A stretch of 64,000 nucleotides of DNA from Sediminibacterium sp. (GTDB taxonomy: Bacteria > Bacteroidota > Bacteroidia > Chitinophagales > Chitinophagaceae), in assembly GCF_030695065.1 (NCBI RefSeq), contig NZ_JAUYTR010000016.1, forward strand, positions 310,001 through 374,000. Reading direction: 5' to 3'. Below are positions 42,915 through 53,159 of this stretch, piece after piece. How positions within the stretch are numbered: the stretch's first letter is position 1; every line of letters begins with the position of its first letter. Made by a program: the position numbers and the translations under genes. A model generated the notes under the pieces. It did no database searches. It saw only the letters and a list, made by a program, of their open reading frames with translations, and was not told the origin of the DNA.

Positions 42915-44750
42915 TTGATTGGATTGAAAGAACTGGCCTCGTTAAATCAATATTTCTGGAAGTACCGAAAGCGTTTCTTTATTGGAATGTTCTTTGTAAT
43001 TGCCTCCAACTATTTTGCAGTTTTAGCCCCGCAAATCACAGGATATGTGATTAGTCTTGTGCAACAAAGATTGCCCGGAGCTAAGCCAGGAACACCTTAT
43101 AATGCTCATGACGGTATTGTTAACAGCTTTATCCGATTAATTAATGGAAATGAATTCAGCTTTGGATGGCTAATAGCCATTTGTAGTTTGAGCATACTTT
43201 TTATAGCCATCGTAAGAGGAATTCTAATGTTTTTTATGCGGCAGACCATTATTGTAATGAGCCGTCATATAGAATTTGACCAAAAAAATCAAGTTTTCAA
43301 TCAATATCAACGCCTGAACACCAGTTTTTACAAACAAAATAGTACAGGTGATTTAATGAATCGTATTTCTGAAGACGTGAGTAGGGTAAGAATGTATACT
43401 GGCCCTGCAGTAATGTATTTGATTAACCTAGTTACTTTAATTGGGTTTTGTATTGTGAACATGCTCAGCAAAGACGTGAACCTGACCTTGCTCGTATTGG
43501 CTCCGCTCCCCCTATTGGCCATTACTATATACAAAGTCAATAGCATTATCAATAAAAAAAGTGAATCCATACAAGAACATTTGTCCAATCTTACTACCAA
43601 TGCACAAGAGTCTTATTCGGGCATTCGAGTAATCAAATCATTTGTTCAAGAAAAAGCCATGTTGGGTTTCTTTAATCATAATAGTGAGCAGTATAAATCG
43701 AATGCAATAAGCTTGGCAAAAGTGGAAGCATTGTATTTTCCGAGTATGGCGTTGATGATTGGAATCAGTACCTTAATAACCATATTTGTAGGGGGAATGC
43801 AGGCAATGGAAGACCCCACTAAAGTTGGTACCATTGTAGAGTTCGTCATTTATATTAATATGCTTACGTTTCCCGTAAGCGCCATCGGTTGGACGGCAAG
43901 TATGATTCAACGTGCTGCAGCTTCTCAAAAAAGGTTGAATGAATTCTTACAAATAGAACCAGCAATACAAGACCATCCAACCGTATTGCAAGATGAACCC
44001 GTTTCTGGTACCATTGAATTTAAAAATGTCAGTTTCACTTATCCGCATACTGGCATCAAAGCCATACAGGGATTGAATTTAACTATTCCTAGAGGAGAAA
44101 AAGTGTTGATTCTAGGTAAAACTGGAAGTGGTAAATCTACTTTAGCACAATTGTTATTGCGTTTTTATGAACCCAATCAAGGCACCATTGCCATTGGATC
44201 AAAACCCCTTTCGACATATAGCTTAAAACAGCTAAGAACCAATATTAGTTATGTACAACAAGATGTGTTTTTATTTAGCGATACGGTAGCTAATAATATC
44301 CGTTTTGGCGTAAGTGAACACACTTCCATAGAACGTGTGCATGAAGCTGCTAAAAGTGCTAGTATTCATGAAGAAATCATGGGTTTTGAAAATGGATATG
44401 AAACTTTAATAGGAGAGCGGGGGGTTACTTTAAGTGGAGGGCAAAAACAAAGAATTTCTATAGCACGTGCGTTGATTAAAGCTCCTGAAATTGTTTTATT
44501 TGATGATTGCTTAAGTGCAGTAGATGCCAAAACAGAAAAACATATAATTGGCCATTTATACGAATATTTAAAAGCTAAAACAGCGCTAATTGTGACCCAT
44601 AGAATATTTGCGGGTTTTAAATTTGATCAGATTATTGTTTTAGAAGATGGAATAATTATAGAACAAGGAACCCATGAGGAACTCATGGATCTAAATGGCT
44701 ATTACGCCGAATTGTATAAACTACAACTTCAAACCAATAGGGATACCTAA
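42915..44750 (+). CDS. ABC transporter, fused permease/ATP-binding (MsbA-like exporter)
   Basis: ILGKTGSGKSTLAQLLL Walker A, TLSGGQKQRISIARALI signature, IVLFDDCLSAVD Walker B; N-terminal TM domain. TTG start likely. Confidence 0.93.
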   Translation: MIGLKELASLNQYFWKYRKRFFIGMFFVIASNYFAVLAPQITGYVISLVQQRLPGAKPGTPYNAHDGIVNSFIRLINGNEFSFGWLIAICSLSILFIAIVRGILMFFMRQTIIVMSRHIEFDQKNQVFNQYQRLNTSFYKQNSTGDLMNRISEDVSRVRMYTGPAVMYLINLVTLIGFCIVNMLSKDVNLTLLVLAPLPLLAITIYKVNSIINKKSESIQEHLSNLTTNAQESYSGIRVIKSFVQEKAMLGFFNHNSEQYKSNAISLAKVEALYFPSMALMIGISTLITIFVGGMQAMEDPTKVGTIVEFVIYINMLTFPVSAIGWTASMIQRAAASQKRLNEFLQIEPAIQDHPTVLQDEPVSGTIEFKNVSFTYPHTGIKAIQGLNLTIPRGEKVLILGKTGSGKSTLAQLLLRFYEPNQGTIAIGSKPLSTYSLKQLRTNISYVQQDVFLFSDTVANNIRFGVSEHTSIERVHEAAKSASIHEEIMGFENGYETLIGERGVTLSGGQKQRISIARALIKAPEIVLFDDCLSAVDAKTEKHIIGHLYEYLKAKTALIVTHRIFAGFKFDQIIVLEDGIIIEQGTHEELMDLNGYYAELYKLQLQTNRDT

Positions 44751-44875
44751 TTTTAGCGTTACAACGTTAAAAAAGATCATATCAATTTGTTTATTTATTT
44801 AATGGAAATTTTTGGTAATTCGGAAACATCTCCTATTTTTAACCATTAACAAACTGTTAACCAAATCAATAAACT

Positions 44876-45358
44876 GTGGCGTACGAGAACAATGACAAAA
44901 AAATGGAGAGTGTGTACAGCACCCGCATCCGTGCAGGAAAGAGAAGAACTTACTTTTTTGATGTAAGAGCAACACGTGGCAATGATTACTTTTTAACCAT
45001 TACTGAGAGCCGTAAACGCTTCGATAACAATGGTTACGACCGTCACAAGATTTTTCTGTACAAAGAAGATTTTAACAAATTCATTAAAGCATTAGGAGAA
45101 GCGGTAGATTTTGTGAAAACAGATTTAATGCCCGACTTTGATTTTGATGCATTTAATCATGAGTATCCAGAAGGTGAAGGAGATGGTGAAAACTATGCAC
45201 CTGAAAATAATAATGAAGCAAGTTTAGTTACTGAAGCTGTAGCATCTCCAGAAGTAGCTGTTGCTGAGCCTACTTATTCAGCTGCAGCGCCCACTTCAAC
45301 CGTAAATGAAGCACCTGCTGTAAACGATACTGCTACTGAAGAAGTAGATAAATGGTAG
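44876..45358 (+). CDS. DUF3276 / PUR-alpha-like nucleic-acid-binding protein
   Basis: VYSTRIRAGKRRTYFFDVRATRGNDYFLTITESRKRF...RHKIFLYKEDFNKF; acidic/Ala-Val-Pro C-terminal tail. GTG start. Confidence 0.85.
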   Translation: MAYENNDKKMESVYSTRIRAGKRRTYFFDVRATRGNDYFLTITESRKRFDNNGYDRHKIFLYKEDFNKFIKALGEAVDFVKTDLMPDFDFDAFNHEYPEGEGDGENYAPENNNEASLVTEAVASPEVAVAEPTYSAAAPTSTVNEAPAVNDTATEEVDKW

Positions 45359-45380
45359 TTTTTTCGATTGTTTGCTATAA

Positions 45381-45408
45381 AAAAACCCCCGAAATTTCGG
45401 GGGTTTTT
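45381..45408. terminator. Bidirectional intrinsic terminator
   Basis: AAAAACCCCCGAAATTTCGGGGGTTTTT perfect palindrome between convergent genes. Confidence 0.9.
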
Positions 45409-45427
45409 GCTTTCGATACCTTTGCGA

Positions 45428-47905
45428 TTATTTTTTAATTTCAGTCGCTTTTATTTCTATGCCTTTATCGCTCATACTCACGTAGAACTTTTCGTATTTC
45501 TTGTAAACATCATCGGTAACAGCAGTGCCATTAATTAATAGTTTACCCGCTTCAATTTTAATAGAAACATTTTCAGCAGACTCAATAACGCCATCTGTTT
45601 TCAAAGCTTCAATTAAACCAGTTAAACCATCTTCATTAGGCTGAACACTCATGCTCATTGCTGCAGTATCTTGACCTGTAACCCTGATTTCGATTTTCTT
45701 TTCTATTTTGTTTTCAGCTGCCCCAGTTGGATGCAAATGAGCCAAAGTAGGCGCAATTACCAATGAAACAATAGACATCAATTTTATTAAGATATTCATA
45801 GAAGGTCCAGAAGTATCTTTAAATGGATCACCCACTGTATCTCCAGTTACAGAAGCCTTATGTGGTTCTGATTTCTTGTAATACATTTCACCATTAATTT
45901 CAACGCCTTTCTCAAATGATTTCTTGGCATTATCCCAAGCACCACCAGCATTATTCTGGAAGATTCCCATTAGTACACCACTTACAGTTGCACCAGCTAA
46001 GAATCCACCCAATGCTTCTGGTCCTAATAAGAAACCAATTAAAATAGGAGAGATTATTGTGATGGCACCGGGCAACATCATCTTCTTTAAAGAAGCTTCA
46101 GTTGAAATTGCCACACACTTATCATACTCAGGCTTACCAGTACCTTCCATGATGCCAGGTATGGTTCTAAACTGACGACGTACTTCTTCTACCATGGCCA
46201 TAGCCGCTTCACCTACCGCTCTAATAGCGAGTGAAGAGAAGATAAACGGTATCATTCCACCAATAAATAAAGCTGCTAATACATCCGCCTTATAAATATC
46301 AATATGCTGGTTGTTAGGCATTGCAACACCCACAAAAGCAGCAAATAAAGCCAATGCGGTTAAAGCTGCAGAAGCAATTGCAAATCCTTTACCACTTGCA
46401 GCTGTAGTATTACCTACCGCATCTAAAATATCGGTCTTCTCACGAACTTCACCAGGTAATTCACTCATTTCAGCAATACCACCTGCGTTATCTGCAATTG
46501 GTCCAAATGCGTCAATGGCTAATTGCATACCAGTTGTTGCCATCATACCCGCAGCTGCTATAGCCACACCGTATAATCCTGCACAAAGGAATGAACCATA
46601 AATACCACCTGCCAATACAAGAATTGGTAAGAAAGTACTTTCCATACCTATAGCTAAACCACCAATGATATTGGTAGCATGACCTGTAGCAGACTGGCGA
46701 ATAATGCTCATTACCGGACGCTTACCCATTGCGGTGTAGTATTCCGTAATAATGCTCATTAAAGTACCAACCACTAAACCAACTACTATAGCACCGTAAA
46801 CACCATTTCTAGTGAATTCAGCTCCTCTTAAAGTCATTGATTCAGGTAATACATTTCCTACTAAGAAATAACATACAATAGCAGTTAAAACCATCGAACC
46901 ATAGTTACCCATGTTCAAGGCTTTTTGTACAACTGCGGTATTTAATCCAGCGTTTTCACCTATGCGAACAAATAAAGTTCCAATAATAGATAAGATGATT
47001 CCAATACCCGCAATCAACATTGGTAATAAAATAGGAGATAACCCACCAAATGCGTCAACTAATCTTGATCCATCTGCTGCAGTTACTTCATTACCCAATA
47101 CCATTGTAGCTAATACGGTTGCAACATAAGAACCAAATAAATCGGCTCCCATACCTGCAACGTCACCTACGTTGTCACCCACGTTATCCGCAATGGTAGC
47201 GGGGTTACGAGGATCATCTTCAGGAATTCCTGCTTCTACTTTACCTACTAAATCGGCACCTACGTCTGCAGCTTTGGTATAAATACCACCACCAACACGT
47301 GCAAACAAAGCAATACTTTCAGCACCTAAAGAAAAGCCAGTTAATACTTCAATTGTGCGAAGCATACCTTCCACATCTCCATCTGGAGAGAAGTACTGCT
47401 TTAACACTAAAAACAAACCACCTAATCCTAAAACGGCTAGTCCTGAAACACCTAAACCCATTACAGCACCACCAGTAAAAGAAACATTTAAGGCTTTGCT
47501 TAAACTAGTTCTTGCAGCTTCTGCAGTTCGAACGTTGGCTTTAGTAGCCACTTTCATTCCAATGTAACCTGCAGTTGCGCTAAATACGGCTCCAATAAAG
47601 AAGGAGATGGCTATGCTCCAATGGCTGTCTTCATTAGACTGAGCCATAAATCCTAAAAGGATTGCAACAATTACCACAAAATAAGCCAGGATTTTCCACT
47701 CAGCTTTCAAAAAAGCCATTGCACCTTCCGCAATATAAGTGCTGATTTCTTTCATTCTAGCATTACCTGCGTCCTGCTTGGATACCCAGTTAAACTTGAT
47801 TAATGTGTACAGAAGTCCGATGACTCCCATTGCCGGTACGGCATAAAACAATAGATTGTTCATAAGCAATTGTGTGTCAAATGTTAAATTGTTTAAGGTT
47901 GGCAA
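45428..47905 (-). CDS. hppA: Membrane-bound cation-translocating pyrophosphatase
   Basis: [56 protein letters not shown] and [21 protein letters not shown]. Confidence 0.97.
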   Translation of the reverse strand: MPTLNNLTFDTQLLMNNLLFYAVPAMGVIGLLYTLIKFNWVSKQDAGNARMKEISTYIAEGAMAFLKAEWKILAYFVVIVAILLGFMAQSNEDSHWSIAISFFIGAVFSATAGYIGMKVATKANVRTAEAARTSLSKALNVSFTGGAVMGLGVSGLAVLGLGGLFLVLKQYFSPDGDVEGMLRTIEVLTGFSLGAESIALFARVGGGIYTKAADVGADLVGKVEAGIPEDDPRNPATIADNVGDNVGDVAGMGADLFGSYVATVLATMVLGNEVTAADGSRLVDAFGGLSPILLPMLIAGIGIILSIIGTLFVRIGENAGLNTAVVQKALNMGNYGSMVLTAIVCYFLVGNVLPESMTLRGAEFTRNGVYGAIVVGLVVGTLMSIITEYYTAMGKRPVMSIIRQSATGHATNIIGGLAIGMESTFLPILVLAGGIYGSFLCAGLYGVAIAAAGMMATTGMQLAIDAFGPIADNAGGIAEMSELPGEVREKTDILDAVGNTTAASGKGFAIASAALTALALFAAFVGVAMPNNQHIDIYKADVLAALFIGGMIPFIFSSLAIRAVGEAAMAMVEEVRRQFRTIPGIMEGTGKPEYDKCVAISTEASLKKMMLPGAITIISPILIGFLLGPEALGGFLAGATVSGVLMGIFQNNAGGAWDNAKKSFEKGVEINGEMYYKKSEPHKASVTGDTVGDPFKDTSGPSMNILIKLMSIVSLVIAPTLAHLHPTGAAENKIEKKIEIRVTGQDTAAMSMSVQPNEDGLTGLIEALKTDGVIESAENVSIKIEAGKLLINGTAVTDDVYKKYEKFYVSMSDKGIEIKATEIKK

Positions 47906-47959
47906 AAATAAGGGTTCTAGCCCTTTGGTGCTTCAATAAACGTTGTATAGGGATAATTA

Positions 47960-49174
47960 TTATTCTGCATCCATCTCTGGCAGCTCAATATCTGTGAAAA
48001 CGGTGCTCAGCTTACCCGCCTGCCAAATATTGCTGTTAAATTTATTTCCGAGAATAATGATGGTTGCGGTATCACTTAAAAGCCTTCTAAATACGGCATT
48101 GTTACCATGCCACCAGCCATTGTGGTAAACTACTGTAGGATTGGGCGGGTCTACATATAAATGCCAGCCTAAACCATAATTCTTTTTACCCCTGGTTTCA
48201 TTGCTTAAAGGCTCATATGCCAATTGTTGAGACTGCATACTTACAAATTTGCCTTGATACAAAGCTTTGTCCCATTGAAGTAAATCTCTAACGGTGCTGT
48301 ATACATTTTTATCCCCATAAATACAATCCAGTTTTTCTAATGGATATGCTTTTTTACTAGGGGTATAAGAGGGTATATAATTGGCTGTGTCCTTCAAACT
48401 AAACACATAAGTGTCTTTCATCCCAAGGGGAGTAAAAACGCTGTCTTTCATGTATTGCGGATAAGTTTGACCCGTAATTTTTTCGATCACCAAGGCCAAT
48501 AATGCAAAATTGGTATTGTTATAACTGTATCTTCTATTGGGCTGAGACTCAATTGCAGGGCGGGTTCCAGCCAAAAATTTCAAAACGTCATAATTGCTAC
48601 TTAAGCCTGTTACGCTTATAGGGTCTTTCACATACACTGTTTGTTTAACCCATTTACCCCTTTTGTTTTTTCTTCTGGTTACATAAGACCTAGTACCCGC
48701 CATTAATTGGTCGTATTTAGGTAAACCAGAACGATGAGACATTAATAATTCTAACGTTATCCCTTTGTAAGGAAAAGCGGGTAAGTATTGCTCTACAGGG
48801 TCTGTTATTGAAAGGCGGCCTTGCTCCATCAACCTTAAAATAGTCATGGCAGTAAAGGTTTTACTAATAGAAGCTACATGAAAAGTAGAAGAGGGGGTAA
48901 TGGGATCTTTTGTAGAAAAATTAATCATTCCTTGATAGTCTTCAAAAACAACTTCCCCGTTTTTGGCTATTAAAATAGCCCCATTAAAGCCAGTTTTCAA
49001 CAACTGCTTTTCATAAATAGGCTTAATTGCATTTATATATATATCTTTTTCACTCGATTTTAAACCAGCATACACCAATGGCTTCCCTTCGTTAATAGTA
49101 TCAGTAGGGGCGGGGGAACCACTACAAGCCATCATTAAAAAAGGGATTACAGAAAGTATCATCAATCTCAACAT
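47960..49174 (-). CDS. Serine hydrolase, beta-lactamase/AmpC-type (class C PBP) family, lipoprotein
   Basis: MMACSGS lipobox; FHVASISKTFTAM (SxxK), YSYNNTNFALL (YxN), HNGWWHG. Confidence 0.88.
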   Translation of the reverse strand: MLRLMILSVIPFLMMACSGSPAPTDTINEGKPLVYAGLKSSEKDIYINAIKPIYEKQLLKTGFNGAILIAKNGEVVFEDYQGMINFSTKDPITPSSTFHVASISKTFTAMTILRLMEQGRLSITDPVEQYLPAFPYKGITLELLMSHRSGLPKYDQLMAGTRSYVTRRKNKRGKWVKQTVYVKDPISVTGLSSNYDVLKFLAGTRPAIESQPNRRYSYNNTNFALLALVIEKITGQTYPQYMKDSVFTPLGMKDTYVFSLKDTANYIPSYTPSKKAYPLEKLDCIYGDKNVYSTVRDLLQWDKALYQGKFVSMQSQQLAYEPLSNETRGKKNYGLGWHLYVDPPNPTVVYHNGWWHGNNAVFRRLLSDTATIIILGNKFNSNIWQAGKLSTVFTDIELPEMDAE

Positions 49175-49284
49175 TTAATATAGAGGGTTAGAATTATTAC
49201 AAAGATAGCCATGGTGGCTTCTTATACTACCAACGTGGAAAACTATGCACATGGTATAAGAATAGATAACATTATTTTGCATTT

Positions 49285-50523
49285 ATGAGCAAGCAAGCAA
49301 GCACCAGCTATCCTAAAGAACGAATTAATATTCTGTTTTTAGAGAATATTAGTGAAAAAGCCGTTCAACAGTTTAAGCAAAACGGTTATACGAATATTCG
49401 AAAATTAAGTGGCGCATTAAGTGAAGAAGAATTAATTAAAGAAATTAAAGATGTTCACCTAATAGGCATCCGATCAAAAACACTAATCACCAAAAAAGTA
49501 TTAGACGCTGCAACCAAATTGCAAGCCATTGGCTGTTTTTGTATTGGAGTGAACCAGGTAGATCTAAAAGCGGCAACACAAAAAGGAGTGGCAGTTTTTA
49601 ACGCCCCTTATAGCAATACTAGAAGTGTAGCAGAACTCGTAATAGGTGCAAGTGTTATGTTGATTAGAAGAATCCCCGACAAAAATATAGCAGCACATCA
49701 GGGCATTTGGATGAAAGAAGCCAAAGGAAGTTATGAATTAAGGGGTAAAACACTTGGTTTAATTGGTTATGGAAATATTGGTTCTCAAGTAAGTGTATTA
49801 GCGGAAGCATTGGGTATGAAAGTATTGTTTTACGATACCGAAACCAAACTACCCTTGGGTAATGCAACTGCTGCAAAAAACATGAAGGAAGTATTGAACA
49901 ATGCTGATATTGTTTCATTACATGTTCCAGAAACACCGCAAACCAAGTTATTGATTAATAAAAATGCCATCAAACAAATGAAGCCAGGTGCCATTTTAAT
50001 TAACTACGCAAGGGGAGAAGTAGTAGACTTAAAAGCGTTGGCTACGGCATTAGAAGAAAAACAACTTAGTGGCGCTGCCATAGATGTATTTCCATGGGAA
50101 CCAGAAAAAAATGGAGATCATTTTGAAAGCCCTATGCAGGGATTAAAAAATGTATTATTAACCCCGCATATTGGGGGTTCTACCGAAGAAGCACAACAAA
50201 ATATTGGGGAAGATGTAAGCATCAAATTATTTCAATATTTAGAGCGAGGGATTACCAATGGCTCACATACAGTGCCTGCAATTGGATTACCACCAATAGA
50301 AGGAACCCACCGAATTTTACACGTACACCACAACGTTCCAGGTGTATTAAGTGCCATCAATACTGCATTGTCAAAAAACAAAATAAATATTGTGGGGCAG
50401 TACCTCAAAACCAATGAAGACATTGGTTACGTAGTACTTGATATTGAAAAGAAATTATCTAAAACAGCCATTGAATTATTGAAGGCTGTAAAGTCTACTA
50501 TTAAAGTTAGGATGCTCTATTAA
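49285..50523 (+). CDS. serA: D-3-phosphoglycerate dehydrogenase
   Basis: GKTLGLIGYGNIGSQVSVLAEALGMKVLFYD; C-terminal ACT-like domain; E. coli SerA-type length (412 aa). Confidence 0.93.
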   Translation: MSKQASTSYPKERINILFLENISEKAVQQFKQNGYTNIRKLSGALSEEELIKEIKDVHLIGIRSKTLITKKVLDAATKLQAIGCFCIGVNQVDLKAATQKGVAVFNAPYSNTRSVAELVIGASVMLIRRIPDKNIAAHQGIWMKEAKGSYELRGKTLGLIGYGNIGSQVSVLAEALGMKVLFYDTETKLPLGNATAAKNMKEVLNNADIVSLHVPETPQTKLLINKNAIKQMKPGAILINYARGEVVDLKALATALEEKQLSGAAIDVFPWEPEKNGDHFESPMQGLKNVLLTPHIGGSTEEAQQNIGEDVSIKLFQYLERGITNGSHTVPAIGLPPIEGTHRILHVHHNVPGVLSAINTALSKNKINIVGQYLKTNEDIGYVVLDIEKKLSKTAIELLKAVKSTIKVRMLY

Positions 50524-50545
50524 AACATTTTTATCTCAATTGTAT

Positions 50546-50575
50546 AAAGTTCATCATTTGTTTATGATGGACTTT
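50546..50575. terminator. Intrinsic terminator overlapping the 3' end of cutC
   Basis: AAAGTTCATCAtttgtttaTGATGGACTTT followed by a T-run; overlaps the stop codon at 50554. Confidence 0.7.
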
Positions 50576-51270
50576 ATTTTTTTTATTTCATCTACATCTA
50601 CAAAATCAATATCAAAATCTTCTGGCATTAGGGGATTACGAAATGCAGTAGCACTCGGTATTCTTATTCTTGCAGAAGTATGCACTTCATTCACACCTGC
50701 AGTGTCAATAATATGTTGCACATTACTGCTGTTTAATCCACTGCCTGGTATAATAATGATTCGATCATTGGCTTGTTCAACCAAGGTTTTCACCAAGTCT
50801 AGACCATCGGTTACTTTTAAGTGCTGACCACTAGTTAATACTCGCGTACATCCGCATTGGACAAGGGTTTCAAGGGCATTCAAAGGATTTTTACAACGAT
50901 CAAATGCTCTATGAAATGTTACGTCTAATGGATAAGCAGCTTCTACTAATCTTGCCGTATTTTCTTGATCAATGCTTCCATCTTGATTTAATAGACCAAA
51001 TACCACACCATCAAACTGCAATTCTTTACAAAGCAAAATATCTTTTAAAATAATGTCTATTTCGTCTTTGGTATGAAAGTAATCTCCGCCGCGCGGCCGT
51101 ATCATTGGGAATACAGGAATTCCAATTTTTTCTCTTACCGTTTTTAAATAACCATAAGACGGGGTAGTTCCACCATTGGCATAATTTTCACACAATTCAA
51201 TTCTATCGGCACCAGCATTTTCTGCGGCAATGGCTGTTGCAGTATTAAACACACATATTTCTAAAAGCAT
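50554..51270 (-). CDS. cutC: CutC family protein (copper homeostasis)
   Basis: LEICVFNTATAIAAENAGADRIELCENYANGGTTPSYG; VFPMIRPRGGDYFHT. Confidence 0.95.
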   Translation of the reverse strand: MLLEICVFNTATAIAAENAGADRIELCENYANGGTTPSYGYLKTVREKIGIPVFPMIRPRGGDYFHTKDEIDIILKDILLCKELQFDGVVFGLLNQDGSIDQENTARLVEAAYPLDVTFHRAFDRCKNPLNALETLVQCGCTRVLTSGQHLKVTDGLDLVKTLVEQANDRIIIIPGSGLNSSNVQHIIDTAGVNEVHTSARIRIPSATAFRNPLMPEDFDIDFVDVDEIKKIKSIINK

Positions 51271-51273
51271 GGC

Positions 51274-52287
51274 TTAAATCAAAAATTTACTGTCTACTAA
51301 AATATTTTTATCGTCTGCATAACAAACGGCATAATTAAATCCTTTTTGTAATGCATATCCGCCATACACACCTTGCTTATTAATGGCAATCATGCATGCT
51401 TGAATTTCTTTAGCCTTGCTGCCTTTAATTTTGAGCAATCGTTCAATGGCTTTTTTACAAGCCATTTCAGGGGATAATCCTTGGCGAATAAATTCCATCA
51501 CAGTGTGCGCACCACCCATGCGAATAATATCTTCGCCTTGACCCGTAGCAACAACTGCACCCACTTCATTGTCTACAAATAAACCTGCTCCAATGATGGG
51601 CGAATCACCCACACGACCTCGCATTTTAAAACCCATACCGCTGGTAGTACAGCTACCACTTAAATTACCATTTGCATCTAAAGCAATCATTCCGATGGTG
51701 TCGTGGTTCCAAGAACCGTCAGATAATCGGGCAGGAGCTGCTGCAATTTGATTTTCCTTGTTTTCTCTATTGATACTGGGCTTGTATTCGCTTTTTTGTA
51801 ACCATTTTTTGTATTCACGTTCTGCACCTTCAGACAAACCTTCTTTTTCTAAGGTAAACCCTTGAGAAAGCGCAAATTGCTGCGCACCTTGACCCACCAA
51901 CATTACATGTGGGGTGTTTTCCATCACTTTACGTGCAACAGAAATGGGATGTTTAATTCTTTCTAAACAGGCTACACTGCCACAATTGGCAAATTCATCC
52001 ATGATAGATGCATCCAGCGTTACATAACCGTCTCTGTCTGGATTGGCACCTAAACCCACACAACAGTTCTGTTCATTTTCTGTGACCATTACGCCTTGCT
52101 CAACAGCATCCAATGCGCGACCATTCTTTTTTAAAATATCCCAAGCAGCTTTATTGGCCCTAATACCAGCGTCCCAAGTAGACAAAACGATTGGCTTTTT
52201 TCCAGCATATTTTGGGGCGAAACCAGCCAAAGAAAAACTACCAACACCAAGGCTTCCAACTTGTAAAAATTTTCTTCTAGAGAACAT
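51274..52287 (-). CDS. N4-(beta-N-acetylglucosaminyl)-L-asparaginase / isoaspartyl peptidase family, Tat-type signal
   Basis: RRKFLQVGSLGVGSF leader; NHDTIGMIALD (candidate autocatalytic Thr), GDSPIIGAGLFVDNEVGA. Confidence 0.92.
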   Translation of the reverse strand: MFSRRKFLQVGSLGVGSFSLAGFAPKYAGKKPIVLSTWDAGIRANKAAWDILKKNGRALDAVEQGVMVTENEQNCCVGLGANPDRDGYVTLDASIMDEFANCGSVACLERIKHPISVARKVMENTPHVMLVGQGAQQFALSQGFTLEKEGLSEGAEREYKKWLQKSEYKPSINRENKENQIAAAPARLSDGSWNHDTIGMIALDANGNLSGSCTTSGMGFKMRGRVGDSPIIGAGLFVDNEVGAVVATGQGEDIIRMGGAHTVMEFIRQGLSPEMACKKAIERLLKIKGSKAKEIQACMIAINKQGVYGGYALQKGFNYAVCYADDKNILVDSKFLI

Positions 52288-52418
52288 GAATTATGCATTT
52301 AAGTTTAGCGTTTTTAAATGTAGGCATTGTTTTATTCTTATCCCAAGAATTGACAACCAAATTATCCATCTGTAAGCCAACCCGTAATCTAATCAATTGA
52401 CAATCAGCTAATTTACTG

Positions 52419-52450
52419 AACATAATACTTCTTATAATTAATATTATGTT
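52419..52450. repeat. Short inverted repeat abutting direct-repeat copy A
   Basis: AACATAATA (52419-52427) and TATTATGTT (52442-52450). Confidence 0.7.
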
Positions 52451-52480
52451 AAATAGCGCACAACAGAATGGGAAGAAAAA
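52444..52480 (+). repeat. 37-nt direct repeat, copy A
   Basis: TTATGTTAAATAGCGCACAACAGAATGGGAAGAAAAA, identical to 53331-53367. Confidence 0.97.
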
Positions 52481-52494
52481 AGGCAACGCTTCGT

Positions 52495-53022
52495 TTATTT
52501 CTTTGATGAAGAATCTGTATGAGGATTTTTGGGGCTATGAATTTTGGAGTAACCCATTTGTGATGGCTGTGCCGTTGGTTTTAATATGCTTTTTGCTTGT
52601 TTTACTTCGTCTTTCTTTATAGAGCAATATTGGTACGCTATCGGCAATATTATTGAAATAATAACTAAAATATTAGTCACCCAATACATTTTATTTTGCT
52701 TCTTTTTTGCATCCTCTCTTGATTTAATAATCTTAGAAAAACCACCGTTATTCAAGAAATCTTTAGCAGGTTCTCCGCTGCTAAACAATTGAATACTTCT
52801 TGTCCCGCCAATTAAATCAGGAATAGCTTCTCTCTTTTGTTCAACCATTGCTAAGAACAATAGTTTTCTTAGGTACTCAAAGTCTGACTCGTTGTATTTT
52901 TCATTTTCTTTACAAAACTTTTCTAGTATTATGGAGCCAGTGTACGGATTCCCCTTTGTTTTAACCAATTCGGTCAAAAGAGCATCTAAGTCAAATGCGG
53001 TTTTTTTGGTTAATTCAAGCAT
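52495..53022 (-). CDS. Hypothetical protein, one C-terminal-half transmembrane segment (cassette-type orphan)
   Basis: 175-aa ORF between the two direct-repeat copies; hydrophobic stretch MYWVTNILVIISIILPIAYQY; no family recognised. Confidence 0.65.
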   Translation of the reverse strand: MLELTKKTAFDLDALLTELVKTKGNPYTGSIILEKFCKENEKYNESDFEYLRKLLFLAMVEQKREAIPDLIGGTRSIQLFSSGEPAKDFLNNGGFSKIIKSREDAKKKQNKMYWVTNILVIISIILPIAYQYCSIKKDEVKQAKSILKPTAQPSQMGYSKIHSPKNPHTDSSSKK

Positions 53023-53159
53023 TTTTTTATTTTCCTACAATATACTAAAACTGCTCGTTTCCCTCGCCTCCCCTTATTTTTTTCTTCCCATTCTTCCCGC
53101 AACGGGGCGGCGTACCGCTTCGCTAAACTTACGCCTTCCCCTACACAACGCTACCTAAG

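Noticed and set aside
42722-43054. 110-aa ORF spanning tRNA-Ser and the ABC transporter start
   Set aside because: Reads across the tRNA and out-of-frame into the ABC transporter; not a gene.
45924-47567. Plus-strand ORFs over the pyrophosphatase gene
   Set aside because: Antisense shadow ORFs rich in Pro/Ala/Asn; no independent support.
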